From assembly GCF_000832985.1 (NCBI RefSeq), contig NZ_CP009920.1, positions 2,908,501 to 2,972,500 of the forward strand: a stretch of DNA of 64,000 nt, in the 5' to 3' direction. Numbering within the stretch: the stretch's first letter is position 1; every line of letters starts with the position of its first letter. The notes under the pieces were generated by a model. That model did not search any database. It saw only the letters and a list, made by a program, of their open reading frames with translations, and was not told where the DNA came from. The stretch comes from Priestia megaterium NBRC 15308 = ATCC 14581. Lineage in GTDB: Bacteria; Bacillota; Bacilli; Bacillales; Bacillaceae_H. Positions 7,896-16,500 of this stretch are shown piece after piece. Position numbers and translations under genes: made by a program.

Positions 7896-9326
7896 ATGCA
7901 ACAAGCAGTCGAAAGTGTGATTAGCGTCATCAATGATTTTTTTTGGTCGAATTTATTAATTATTTTACTTGTATCAATTGGTATTTATTTTACGATTCGC
8001 TCTCGTTTTTTGCAGTTTCGCATGTTGAAAGAAATGGTACTTGTTTTGAAAGAAGGACGAGCGGCTAAAGGTGGAGGAGTCTCTCCGTTTCAAGCTTTTT
8101 GCATAAGCATGGCAGCTCGAGTAGGAACGGGAAATATTACAGGGATAGCGATTGCTATTGCACTTGGTGGCCCGGGTGCTGTATTTTGGATGTGGATTAT
8201 TGCCATTATCGGTTCAGTATCAAGTTTTGTAGAAAGTACACTCGCTCAAATTTATAAAGTAAAAGGATCAAACGGGTTTCGAGGAGGACCCGCTTATTAT
8301 ATGGAAAAAGGGTTAAATAAAAGGTGGATGGGCGGGCTATTTGCTGTACTCATTACACTATCATTTGGCCTGGTGTTTAACGCTGTGCAGTCTAATACGA
8401 TTACGCTAGCATTTGAGAACTCTTTTGGAACGAGCCGATTGTTGGTTGGGATTATTATGACAGTTATATTTGCGGTAATTATTTTTGGCGGAATCAAACG
8501 CATCGCCAAGATATCGGAATACATCGTGGTCGTATTAGCCGTTTTATACATTGGAATGGCTCTGTTCATTATCTTTAAAAATATTGATCAAATGCCGGCG
8601 GTTCTATCGCTAATTGTGAAAAATGCATTTGGATTTGAACAGGCGCTTGGGGGGTCAATTGGTGCAACGTTAATCAACGGAGTAAAGCGCGGACTGTTTT
8701 CCAATGAAGCAGGAATGGGAAGTGCTCCCAACGCCGCGGCAACTGCAGTGACGAGTCATCCAGTTAAACAAGGTCTTATCCAAGCATTTGGTGTCTTGAC
8801 GGATACACTCGTGATTTGTACAAGCACAGCATTTATCGTTCTCTTATCCCCCGCCTATAAGCAGGGACTAAGCGGCATTGAACTAACGCAAGCTTCTCTT
8901 AGTACCCATATTGGCTCTTGGGCATCAGGGTTTTTAGCTATCATGGTATTTCTATTTGCTTTTAGTACGTTAATTGGCAATTATTATTATGGAGAAACGA
9001 ATATTGAGTTTTTAAATTCAAATAAGTTGTGGCTTTGGTCTTATCGTGTAGGTGTTTTAGCGATGGTTATTTTTGGATCGATCGCTCAGCTTCAGCTTGT
9101 ATGGAATTTGGCAGACTTATTTATGGGGATGATGGTAGTCGTGAACTTGATTGCTATTTTTCTATTATCGAAAGTGGCATTTTCCGCCTTGCATGACTAT
9201 ACTCAGCAAAAAAAGGAAGGAAAAAATCCAGTCTTTTATAGAGATGCGTTAGAAAACAATCAAAATATCGAATGTTGGGAAAGAGAATCTACTTCACTCC
9301 CTTCTGAAAAAGAGAATATTATCTAA
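7896..9326 (+). CDS. glnT: Glutamine/alanine:cation symporter, AGCS family
   Basis: This 476-residue carrier has about eleven membrane segments. The signature GNITGIAIAIALGGPGAVFWMW is present in the N-terminal part (positions about 8130-8195), with GGPAYYMEKGL after it. AGCS proteins bring alanine or glutamine in with sodium or protons. It is 103 bp after glsA with no terminator between them. That is the gene order of B. subtilis glsA-glnT (ybgJ-ybgH), which supports glutamine as substrate. ATG 7896 follows GAGGTGATAGGC; the frame extends upstream without a better site. Confidence 0.9.
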   Translation: MQQAVESVISVINDFFWSNLLIILLVSIGIYFTIRSRFLQFRMLKEMVLVLKEGRAAKGGGVSPFQAFCISMAARVGTGNITGIAIAIALGGPGAVFWMWIIAIIGSVSSFVESTLAQIYKVKGSNGFRGGPAYYMEKGLNKRWMGGLFAVLITLSFGLVFNAVQSNTITLAFENSFGTSRLLVGIIMTVIFAVIIFGGIKRIAKISEYIVVVLAVLYIGMALFIIFKNIDQMPAVLSLIVKNAFGFEQALGGSIGATLINGVKRGLFSNEAGMGSAPNAAATAVTSHPVKQGLIQAFGVLTDTLVICTSTAFIVLLSPAYKQGLSGIELTQASLSTHIGSWASGFLAIMVFLFAFSTLIGNYYYGETNIEFLNSNKLWLWSYRVGVLAMVIFGSIAQLQLVWNLADLFMGMMVVVNLIAIFLLSKVAFSALHDYTQQKKEGKNPVFYRDALENNQNIECWERESTSLPSEKENII

Positions 9327-9357
9327 AAAAAGTTCAGCCAATTGGCTGAACTTTTTT
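9325..9357. terminator. Bidirectional terminator glnT / symporter
   Basis: AAAAAAGTTCAGCCA pairs with TGGCTGAACTTTTTT around a short AT loop. It serves the convergent genes glnT (+) and the sodium-solute symporter (-). Confidence 0.85.
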
Positions 9358-10855
9358 ATGCGTTTTTCTTTAATTCAGTTTGCGGAGTGCTTTTAGAAAA
9401 CAATGTTTCTTTCACGCCGTTATTTGCTGCTTTTGTTTTGGCCGAAAAGATTGGATTTAAAATAACAACTACGAGTAAGTTAGATAATAATCCCCAGAAC
9501 CCTTCATAAAGACCAAATGAATTTCCTGTGGCATGTACGGTAAACGTTACAATCAGCCCTACTACTAATCCAGCAATCGTACTTTCTTTCGATTGATTTC
9601 TCCAGAACAGGCTGATAACGATAGCCGGGAAGATTTGTACCATACCGGATACCCCCAGTAACTGTAGGGAAACAAGTGCTTGAGGGAATAATAAACCGAA
9701 TAAAAGTGCCAGTCCAATAACAACGAAAACCATAGAACGAGTAACCATTGTTAATGTTTTACCCTGTACATTTGGATTAATTAAATCTCTGAATATATTA
9801 TTTGCAAATAAGTTAGACGCTCCGATAGCCATGATAGAACATGGAATTAATGAAGCAAGAGCAATCGTTGCATAAGCTAACCCTTGGCCAATGCCGCCAT
9901 ATGAATATTGAATTAAGGTTAATAATGCTAATCTAGGATCCGTCGTATCTTGAGGTAATACTTGATAAGCAATAAATCCTAAGAAGATGACTAGAATTAA
10001 AACAATATTGTAAAGCGGTAAGAAAATAGCATTTTTACGAAGCGAATCTGCACTTTTAGCAGTGAAAACACCTGTAGCAGCGTGGGCCCACATGAATAAA
10101 GCTAAAGCAGATACGAGTGATGCTGTAATAAACCATGGAATGCCTTTAGGTCCTTGTGTTGGGATCGTTAATAGCTGAGGTGCATCCTTTGCAACATTGT
10201 CGATCATGTTGCCCCAGCTTCCAAAATGCATAATTGGCAGAGAAACAACCATAAATAACATAATCGCCCATACTAAAATATCTTTAATAATTGCCGTATA
10301 TGTGGGACCTTTAATTCCGCTGAAAAAGGTATAAAGAGCCACAAGAAAGAATGAAAGAATAACGACTGCTTTTACGTTAATGTAGCCAGTTCCTGCAACG
10401 CGAAGAGTATCTTGAATACCGCTAAGCTGAAGATCAATATATGGAATGAGCATCAATACACCTACTATAGCAATTAAAGAGGAGAGAAATTTACTGCTAA
10501 AACGTTCTCTGGCATAATCAGCAAGCGTAGTAAGTTTGTGCTTTTTAGCAACAGTCCAAAGCTTTGGAAGAAAAAAGTATGAAATTAAAAAGGCTAAAAC
10601 AGAGTAAGGAATAGCAAAAAATGCGATGCTTCCCCCCTGATAAGCTGTACTTGTAAGACCTAGGAATGTATAAGCAGTATATAAATCTGCTCCTACTAAA
10701 AGCCAGACGAGCAGGCTTCCAAAACGTCTTCCCCCTACAGCCCACTCTTCAACTGAGCTTCTAGATGATTTGTCACGTCCCGCTATAAAGCCAATTGCGA
10801 TAACGACAAGAACAATTGCTGATGTGATTAAAAGTGCGGTTAAATTTCCTTGCAT
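9356..10855 (-). CDS. Sodium:solute symporter (SSS family), probable monocarboxylate carrier
   Basis: A 499-residue protein with about 13 membrane segments. The motifs WAVGGRRFGSLLVWLLVGADLY near the N-terminus (within 10700-10795), ASLIPCSIMAIGASNLF and LLGVSGMVQIFPAI fit the SSS family, which imports solutes with sodium. The gene starts on the base where its small partner ends, so the two are coupled. The pair resembles B. subtilis yhjC-yhjB (DUF3311 plus SSS symporter). The substrate cannot be read from sequence; short monocarboxylates such as pyruvate, lactate or acetate are the usual guess for this subgroup. Confidence 0.85.
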   Translation of the reverse strand: MQGNLTALLITSAIVLVVIAIGFIAGRDKSSRSSVEEWAVGGRRFGSLLVWLLVGADLYTAYTFLGLTSTAYQGGSIAFFAIPYSVLAFLISYFFLPKLWTVAKKHKLTTLADYARERFSSKFLSSLIAIVGVLMLIPYIDLQLSGIQDTLRVAGTGYINVKAVVILSFFLVALYTFFSGIKGPTYTAIIKDILVWAIMLFMVVSLPIMHFGSWGNMIDNVAKDAPQLLTIPTQGPKGIPWFITASLVSALALFMWAHAATGVFTAKSADSLRKNAIFLPLYNIVLILVIFLGFIAYQVLPQDTTDPRLALLTLIQYSYGGIGQGLAYATIALASLIPCSIMAIGASNLFANNIFRDLINPNVQGKTLTMVTRSMVFVVIGLALLFGLLFPQALVSLQLLGVSGMVQIFPAIVISLFWRNQSKESTIAGLVVGLIVTFTVHATGNSFGLYEGFWGLLSNLLVVVILNPIFSAKTKAANNGVKETLFSKSTPQTELKKNA

Positions 10856-11058
10856 TATTCAATGTCCCCCCAAGATTTTTGTAAACGATAAATGATAAAT
10901 GTACACACAGGCGTTAAGAAGACCCATAAAAATAACCATAAATGCAAAAGAGGTAATCCAAAAATAATTGGATGAATGTTATTTACAAAAGGTAAAAAAG
11001 CGAATTGAGCAATAAATGGAATGATGAATAAAATAAAAATTATGAATTTTCTATTCAA
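10855..11058 (-). CDS. DUF3311-type small membrane protein, partner of the symporter
   Basis: A 67-residue protein with two hydrophobic helices (FIIFILFIIPFIAQF and HLWLFLWVFLTPVCTFII). The order small protein then SSS symporter, with a one-base overlap, is the normal DUF3311/SSS pairing. The partner is probably needed for assembly or activity of the carrier. The start is TTG 11058, 5 nt after AGGAGGAG; the frame upstream of this lacks a ribosome site. The length equals that of B. subtilis YhjC (66 residues). Confidence 0.8.
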   Translation of the reverse strand: MNRKFIIFILFIIPFIAQFAFLPFVNNIHPIIFGLPLLHLWLFLWVFLTPVCTFIIYRLQKSWGDIE

Positions 11059-11099
11059 TTTTACTCCTCCTACTAAAAATTTATCTAACAATGTTCACT

Positions 11100-11128
11100 A
11101 TGATAGCAAGTCTGACATGGTAAAGCAA
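11100..11128 (-). promoter_or_regulatory. SigA-type promoter of the DUF3311/symporter operon
   Basis: TTGCTT and TATCAT lie 17 bp apart on the minus strand. The -10 ends about 42 bp upstream of the TTG start. Confidence 0.55.
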
Positions 11129-11409
11129 TAAGTTTTTTGAAAATTTCGTTATAATCTATGAAAATTTTTTTAGAAAAACAAAAAAGAGCTTGTGATGAGA
11201 GTATATTTGAAATAATTATGAAAGAAAAAAAGGGGAATAATCTAAGCGAAGTTGCTCTTGAAGTAAAAAGAGAACGGAAAAGAAGAAATTTAGTTTTGAC
11301 CGGGAAGTTTTTTTTATTTCGCCGAGATAAAGTATATTGCTATTGCATCATAAGAAAAGAATTTGTATGTTCAAATAGAGATTCATGGAAAGAATAAAAC
11401 AGAGCAAAT
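11129..11409. other. Gene-poor interval between symporter promoter and cupin terminator
   Basis: AT-rich sequence. An open frame of 79 codons on the plus strand (11158-11397) has no ribosome site and a lysine-rich product without recognisable features, so I do not call it. I see no other feature here. Confidence 0.5.
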
Positions 11410-11440
11410 AAAAAAACTAGACAATAAGTGCTTGTCTAGT
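11410..11440 (-). terminator. Terminator of the cupin gene
   Basis: On the minus strand ACTAGACAA pairs with TTGTCTAGT around a 6-7 nt loop, followed by TTTTTTTAT. The stem overlaps the last codons of the cupin gene. Confidence 0.8.
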
Positions 11441-11936
11441 TCCACCACTCTGTCAATGGTCCTTTGTCGCCATAAACAGGATCTGTTGTAGGAATAGGTA
11501 CTTGTGCAATTTCATCAAATACGTGAGGGCGATCAGTTTGTTTTCCTGTTCGTAAATTGTAATCCATGCCCTCTGGATAAGCTCCAACCACTTTAAAATC
11601 AGCAGTTGACTGCAGACGCATATGCCCTGTTCCTGCAGGAAGTACGAGCACATCACCAGCATGCACCACGATATTTTCCCCCATATGTCCACCTAGTTTT
11701 AAACGTGCAGATCCGCTAATTACACCTAGTGCTTCATGGGAATTGCTGTGGTAATGGTGAAAATCATGTATACCGCCTACCCAGCTGTTTTTCCAGTTGT
11801 GAGAATTGAAAATGCTCTCCACTTTCTCTTTCTTACTAATAAATACGTGTTCATACAACAAAACTGGAAGACGAGGGTGATTTGGAATGGTTCCGTCGTC
11901 ATCAAAATAAAGAACTTTTACATTTGCATAATTCAT
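11436..11936 (-). CDS. Cupin-domain protein
   Basis: A 166-residue single-domain cupin. Metal-site residues are visible in HHYHSNSHEALGVISG (first cupin motif, His and Glu) and in GDVLVLPAGTGH (second motif, His). Such proteins are metal-dependent oxygenases, isomerases or sensors, and nothing nearby names a substrate. ATG 11936 is preceded by TTAGAGGG at good spacing. The frame is open further up to 12035, but that extension has no ribosome site and looks unlike a cupin N-terminus. Confidence 0.75.
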   Translation of the reverse strand: MNYANVKVLYFDDDGTIPNHPRLPVLLYEHVFISKKEKVESIFNSHNWKNSWVGGIHDFHHYHSNSHEALGVISGSARLKLGGHMGENIVVHAGDVLVLPAGTGHMRLQSTADFKVVGAYPEGMDYNLRTGKQTDRPHVFDEIAQVPIPTTDPVYGDKGPLTEWWN

Positions 11937-12059
11937 AAGCATCCCTCTAACAATCTTTTTTCGTAATTTTCCCTGTTTTGTGCTTGCATAAACAGAGAAG
12001 TTTGCTCGAAGTACTTCATTTGTTGCGAAGTGCATGATATGTAGGTTTTAACGTTTTCC

Positions 12060-12110
12060 TAAAAGGAGTCTCCCACTTCAAGCGTAGCTAAGTGGTGGGC
12101 AGTTCACTTT
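12060..12110. mobile_element. Possible relic of an IS200/IS605-type element end
   Basis: CTCCCACTT and AAGTGGTGGG can form an imperfect hairpin around CAAGCGTAGCT, followed by CAGTTCAC. This looks like the subterminal palindrome and tail I associate with right ends of IS200/IS605 (tnpB-carrying) elements. No transposase or TnpB frame is near. The assignment is by resemblance only. Confidence 0.4.
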
Positions 12111-12378
12111 AGTATCTTTTCTTCATATTGTATATAAGTAAAGAGTCTAGTGCAAGAATTCTATGGATATATAGCTGTTAATTCTTATTATGTAAATGAA
12201 TATTATATATTAGTATAATTTTCAGAAGATAATCTGCTCGTGGAGTAAAAGAATCAAACAACAAGAAAAGTTAGGGTTTTAGTTATTTTTATAATTAAAA
12301 AGAGATTTTTAGAAGGTTAATTCGGAATTTTACGAATAATTCATTATTTTTAGAAAAGTAATGTAAACATTTTGTATA

Positions 12379-12407
12379 TTGAGTAATAGTAATGAATGTT
12401 ATATACT
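12379..12407 (+). promoter_or_regulatory. SigA-type promoter of the riboswitch-permease transcript
   Basis: TTGAGT and TATACT are 17 bp apart. Transcription would begin near 12414, just before the aptamer. Confidence 0.65.
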
Positions 12408-12419
12408 GATAAAAAATAT

Positions 12420-12495
12420 ATTCCTATATGTGACTGGCGCAACATGGATGACCATGGGGGAGCATATAGCGTATAAGCCGCGCGCCTGGGCAAAC
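12420..12495 (+). ncRNA. ZTP/ZMP (pfl motif) riboswitch aptamer
   Basis: The two most conserved blocks of the pfl motif are present in order: TGACTGGCG (12431-12439) and CCGCGCGCCTGGGCA (12478-12492). Between them a small ATGG/CCAT hairpin is followed by GGGGGAGC. The family senses the purine intermediate ZMP/ZTP, a sign of folate (10-formyl-THF) shortage, and normally turns genes on. A terminator follows within a few bases. The gene downstream is an amino-acid permease, which is not the classic purH/glyA/folD target. Confidence 0.85.
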
Positions 12496-12526
12496 ACTTG
12501 AGAAAATTCCGCAAGTGTTTTTTTTA
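12492..12526 (+). terminator. Intrinsic terminator of the ZTP riboswitch (expression platform)
   Basis: AAACACTTG and CAAGTGTTT form a stem with an 11-nt loop and run into eight Ts. The hairpin begins at the last conserved base of the aptamer, so ligand binding could compete with it. Confidence 0.8.
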
Positions 12527-12554
12527 TTTTCCTAGGGAAGAGGAGTAGATTTGG

Positions 12555-14150
12555 ATGAGCAATATGCAAAGGAAGATGGGAACATTTGCTTTAACCATGA
12601 CAGGCATAGGTTCGATTATCGGTTCAGGGTGGCTGTTTGGAGCATGGAAAGCAGCTCAAATTGCGGGACCCGCGGCTATTTTTTCATGGGTTATTGGAAT
12701 GGTGGTTATTTTGACCATTGCCCTATCATATGCTGAACTGGGCGCGATGTTTCCACAAGCAGGAGGGATGGTTAAATATCCTCAGTATTCACACGGATCA
12801 TTTATTGGTTTTTTGGCTGCTTGGGCTAACTGGATTTCAATCGCTTCAACGATAACAGTGGAGGCTATTGCATCTGTGCAATATATGAGTACTTGGCCGT
12901 GGAAGTGGGCTCGCTGGACTCACGAATTGGTAGACAATGGAATTTTAACATCCAAGGGGTTGGCAGTTGCGTCTTTGTTATTATTCGTTTACTTTTTTGT
13001 GAACTATTGGACGGTAAATCTCTTTGCTAAAGCAAACTCATTTATTACGATTGTTAAATTAATTATTCCTGGTTTAACGGCAGGGGCTTTATTTTTTGCT
13101 GGTTTTCATAGTGGAAACTTTTCAAGTGAGCATGGGGTTGCCCCTTATGGGTGGGCCAGTGTTTTAACGGCAGTGGCAACATCAGGTATTGTGTTTGCAT
13201 TTAATGGGTTTCAAAGTCCTGTAAATATGGCAGGAGAAGCAAAATCACCTAATAAATCGATTCCGATAGCTGTAATTGGTTCAATTTTTATTGCAGGAAT
13301 TGTATACATTATATTGCAAATTGTCTTTATCGGAGCAGTAAGTCCGTCATCAATTGCTGATGGATGGAATCATTTGAATTTTAATTCTCCTTTTGCTGAT
13401 TTAGCGATTGCGCTTGGAATTAACTGGCTAACAATTGTGTTATACGCAGACGCATTTGTTTCTCCTTCCGGCACAGGTGCTACATATACGGCAACTACTT
13501 CTAGAATGTTATACGGGATGCAGCAAAATGGATACTTGCCAAAGATATTTGGTACTCTTCATCCACTTTACAATGTCCCGCGCCCAGCTATGTGGCTAAA
13601 TTTAGCAGCTTGCTTCTTGTTTCTCTTTTTATTTAGAGGATGGGGTGTCTTAGCAGAAGTGATCTCAGTAGCGACGCTTATCTCTTATATTATGGGTCCT
13701 GTAGCGCTTATAACATTAAGAAAAACGGCTTCACACTTTTACCGTCCATTTTATTTAAAAGGGGCATCAGTTATTGCGCCATGCGGCTTCGTTTTTGCTT
13801 CCTTGACGCTTTACTGGGCAAGGTGGCCACTTACAGGTGAAGTGATCTTTATTATGGCAATTGGCCTGCCTGTTTATTTTTATTACCAAGCGAAAAATAA
13901 ATGGGTGGGCTTTAAAAAAGAATTTTTAACCGGGGCTTGGATGCTTATCTATTTAGCGTGCATGATTTTTATTTCCTACATAGGAAGCGAAAAATTCGGA
14001 GGCAAAAATATTTTGCCTTTCGGATGGGATATGCTAGTGATTGCTTGCGTATCATTAGCTTTTTATTACTGGGGAATTAAAAGTGGCAAATCTAACCGAT
14101 ATATGAAAGAAGCTGAACAAATCAATCAAGAAAATTTTAAATCTAAATAA
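12555..14150 (+). CDS. APC-family amino-acid permease under ZTP riboswitch control
   Basis: A 531-residue permease with about 12-13 membrane helices. The N-terminal block GIGSIIGSGWLFGAWKAAQ is the APC substrate-binding helix with its unwound glycine stretch. The whole chain resembles the aspartate:proton symporter YveA of B. subtilis in length and in several blocks (YAELGAMFPQAGGMVKYPQYSHG in the first third, AIYYWG-like end). The actual substrate is uncertain: an amino acid feeding purine or one-carbon metabolism (for example aspartate, glycine or serine) would suit the riboswitch. ATG 12555 follows GGAAGAGGAG. Confidence 0.85.
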   Translation: MSNMQRKMGTFALTMTGIGSIIGSGWLFGAWKAAQIAGPAAIFSWVIGMVVILTIALSYAELGAMFPQAGGMVKYPQYSHGSFIGFLAAWANWISIASTITVEAIASVQYMSTWPWKWARWTHELVDNGILTSKGLAVASLLLFVYFFVNYWTVNLFAKANSFITIVKLIIPGLTAGALFFAGFHSGNFSSEHGVAPYGWASVLTAVATSGIVFAFNGFQSPVNMAGEAKSPNKSIPIAVIGSIFIAGIVYIILQIVFIGAVSPSSIADGWNHLNFNSPFADLAIALGINWLTIVLYADAFVSPSGTGATYTATTSRMLYGMQQNGYLPKIFGTLHPLYNVPRPAMWLNLAACFLFLFLFRGWGVLAEVISVATLISYIMGPVALITLRKTASHFYRPFYLKGASVIAPCGFVFASLTLYWARWPLTGEVIFIMAIGLPVYFYYQAKNKWVGFKKEFLTGAWMLIYLACMIFISYIGSEKFGGKNILPFGWDMLVIACVSLAFYYWGIKSGKSNRYMKEAEQINQENFKSK

Positions 14151-14180
14151 AAAAACACGAGCCCGTGCTCGTGTTTTTTT
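14150..14180 (+). terminator. Terminator of the permease gene
   Basis: AAAACACGAGC pairs with GCTCGTGTTTT around CCGT, followed by a T run. Confidence 0.85.
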
Positions 14181-14323
14181 ATTTAGAGGAGTGGAGAATT
14201 TAGACTTAGTTTTTATCAAAATATTGTAAAAAATATAGATTTTAAGGTTTAAGTATTTATACAGAGGGAACCTTTATTTGGGATAAAGTTCTAAAAAAAC
14301 AAAATAAAGGGGATTAGGCAGCT

Positions 14324-15379
14324 GTGAAAAAAATGAATGTTTTGGCTTTAGCTTTTGTACTTACGCTAGTATTAGCGGCTTGCAACAATTCTAAGGAAAC
14401 GGGAGGATCCACGTCGGCTAAAAATAAGGCGATTGAAGCATCCATTGACAGCGCTTCTTACATTTTAGTAGATAGTGATGAAGGAGCTACAAGTGAAGAA
14501 AAAGGGCTGTTGAAAGTTGATTTAAAAGTGAAAAATGTCTCCAAAAACAGTATATCTTTATCGGATTACGACGGTGTGTATTTATACGAAGGAGATGAAC
14601 AGCTGTCTCCAAAAACGGGAGTGAACAGTCGTGAGCTTGGACTAGAAAGCAGTGCATCTGACAAGATTGGCGCTGGAAAACAAAAAAAATTAACGTTTGT
14701 CTTTGAAGTCAAAAAAGATAAAAAGTACAAAATTGGGCTTCAGCCAAAATCATCTGATTATGATGAAGAAATTGACGAAGTGACATTAACACTGGATACG
14801 AAAAAATACGCGAAAAGCTATAATAAACTGCAAGATCCAGAAAAAGCTCTGCAAGCTTATACAGAAGTCCTTTACTTAAACAAAGAAAACGTAGACTATG
14901 ATAAATATGTAACAGCAGACAAAACAGCTGTCATAGAAGAACAGAAAAAAGCGTTTAATGAGGAATTAAAAGGTGCGTTTTCTAACAGTTTAACCGACAA
15001 AGCAAAAAAAGATTTTTTTAACATGTATAAAGATGTTTTAAAAGAAAAAGCAAGCGTGAAAACAAATGTGATTGCGAATGCAAATAATAAAGCCGTAGTA
15101 GAAGTGGAGTACACTACTCTTAATTTATCAGACTTATATTCATACGTATCGCAGCTTAAGCGAGCATATACAGATGAAACGAAAGATTACGATACAGAAC
15201 ACTCTGAAGAGTTTGCGGCTTCTAAATTCAAAGATATTGTAAATGAATTAGAAACGAAAGAAGGAAGGCGTCCCCTACGAATTTTTATGGTGAAAGAAGA
15301 TGGGAAATGGACTGTAAAGTCAAGTGACCTATACAGTGATTCGTTAGGTAAAACGTTTGGATCAAGCTATATTCGGTAG
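14324..15379 (+). CDS. Lipoprotein with DUF5105-like C-terminal domain
   Basis: A 351-residue exported lipoprotein. The first 20 residues form a lipoprotein signal with lipobox LAAC and Cys20 as the likely lipidated residue. Residues about 35-150 look like a beta-sandwich of the DUF4352 type. The charged, helical C-terminal part (about 165-350) resembles DUF5105 lipoproteins of bacilli. Function is unknown; it probably sits on the outer face of the membrane. It starts at GTG 14324 after AAAGGGG; ATG at 14333 is possible but further from that site. The gene stands alone between two terminators. Confidence 0.75.
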   Translation: MKKMNVLALAFVLTLVLAACNNSKETGGSTSAKNKAIEASIDSASYILVDSDEGATSEEKGLLKVDLKVKNVSKNSISLSDYDGVYLYEGDEQLSPKTGVNSRELGLESSASDKIGAGKQKKLTFVFEVKKDKKYKIGLQPKSSDYDEEIDEVTLTLDTKKYAKSYNKLQDPEKALQAYTEVLYLNKENVDYDKYVTADKTAVIEEQKKAFNEELKGAFSNSLTDKAKKDFFNMYKDVLKEKASVKTNVIANANNKAVVEVEYTTLNLSDLYSYVSQLKRAYTDETKDYDTEHSEEFAASKFKDIVNELETKEGRRPLRIFMVKEDGKWTVKSSDLYSDSLGKTFGSSYIR

Positions 15380-15381
15380 AC

Positions 15382-15415
15382 AAAAAAGAGAAGAATTTTT
15401 CTTCTCTTTTTTGTT
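15382..15415 (+). terminator. Terminator of the lipoprotein gene
   Basis: AAAAGAGAAGAA pairs with TTCTTCTCTTTT, followed by TTGTTTT. Confidence 0.8.
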
Positions 15416-15439
15416 TTCTGTAAATAAATCAACGAGTTT

Positions 15440-15468
15440 TTGTAAAGCTAAATTTATCAAAATATGCT
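15440..15468 (+). promoter_or_regulatory. Probable SigA promoter of the thioesterase gene
   Basis: TTGTAA and TATGCT are 17 bp apart, about 60 bp before the start codon; a TAGTAT directly after is an alternative -10. Confidence 0.45.
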
Positions 15469-15529
15469 AGTATAGGTTCATTCATTCTTTTATTCTTATT
15501 ATGATAGGCATCAATGGAGGTTCTTACTA

Positions 15530-16039
15530 ATGAAAGCAAATTATTGTAAAGATACAAAGGCCGTTCGAACGAGCCGCATTTTTCCTAATGATATTAATAA
15601 TCACAATACGTTATTTGGCGGAAAGTTAATGAGTGATATTGATATGATTGCGTCCATTTCAGCTTATCGTCACAGTCGTACAGAGTGTGTAACAGCTTCA
15701 GCAGACTCTATTCATTTTCTGCACCCTATTACGCCTCAGGATTCTGTATGTTTGGAGTCATACGTATCATGGACAGGTCGCTCATCCATGGAAGTGTTTG
15801 TGAAAGTGATTAAAGAAAATTTAAAAACCGGGGAGCGTCAAATTGCAGCCACATCATTTTTAACTTTTGTGGCAATGGATGATGATGGAAAGCCCCGTGC
15901 AGTACCGGAGCTTATTCCAGAAACAGAAGAAGAAAAATACCTGTTTCAAACGGGGGCAGATCGCGCTGCCACGCGTAAACAAGTGCGTAAAAAAAGCAAT
16001 GAACTAGCCTCGGTATTGGATTTAGGACAACCTTGGTAG
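15530..16039 (+). CDS. ykhA: Acyl-CoA thioesterase, hotdog fold (YkhA-type)
   Basis: A 169-residue single hotdog-domain protein. The segment NDINNHNTLFGGKLMSDID carries the Asn/Gly active-site helix of the YkhA/YciA/BACH acyl-CoA thioesterases, and SADSIHFLHPI is the paired strand. These enzymes hydrolyse medium- or long-chain acyl-CoA in the cytoplasm. The length agrees with B. subtilis YkhA (172). The ATG is 9 nt after GGAGG. The last codon is followed 6-9 nt later by the first copy of the interspersed repeat, which would supply the terminator. Confidence 0.88.
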   Translation: MKANYCKDTKAVRTSRIFPNDINNHNTLFGGKLMSDIDMIASISAYRHSRTECVTASADSIHFLHPITPQDSVCLESYVSWTGRSSMEVFVKVIKENLKTGERQIAATSFLTFVAMDDDGKPRAVPELIPETEEEKYLFQTGADRAATRKQVRKKSNELASVLDLGQPW

Positions 16040-16042
16040 CAT

Positions 16043-16359
16043 AAAAGAGAGGCCGAGACAAAAGTATTTTAGCTCAAATGAAAAACGAACCAGTGATCAA
16101 CATGTTTGATTAGTGGTTCGTTTTTTTTGTTATGGTGAACGTAGGTTTCATCTGTTTCGTTCCTTCTAGCAGTTGATTGGAGGGCAAGAGGAAGACTAAG
16201 GGGGAAAAGGGAAAGAGACGAGGAGGCTCATCGGCGGCCAGCGGAAAGCAAAGTCTTGCACAGTAATCAACTGCGGTGTCACAAGCGGTTCAGCTTATGT
16301 ATCCCATTTGTTCGCCTTTAGATTGGATTCATTTAGTTATGTCTTAACCTTTCTTTTAT
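16043..16359 (+). repeat. Interspersed terminator-bearing repeat, copy A
   Basis: Near full-length copy (about 315 bp). The ends are inverted: TAAAAGAGAGGccgAGACA on the left and TGTCTTAACCTTTCTTTTA on the right. The left third holds a terminator hairpin (16083-16128: AACGAACCA...TGGTTCGTT, then eight Ts). The middle holds a longer imperfect palindrome bounded by CAGTTGATT and AATCAACTG, with the GC-rich core partly decayed. It starts 3 bp after the ykhA stop and fills most of the 461-bp space before ppc. Confidence 0.85.
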
Positions 16360-16500
16360 ATTTGATGAATCTCCTCTCCTGAACGAGAGGAGGAAATAAA
16401 ATTATATGAAATTTATTTTCGTTCATGGTAATATGAATTTAATATAATTTTCTAAAAAGTTTAAAAAGTACAATATTTATGAAGAAAGGTGTCGTGTCTA

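Noticed and set aside
11158-11397. 79-codon plus-strand frame
   Set aside because: No ribosome site, lysine-rich low-information product, and it sits between a divergent promoter and a terminator.
11937-12035. Longer start for the cupin protein
   Set aside because: The start at 12035 has no ribosome site; ATG 11936 has TTAGAGGG.
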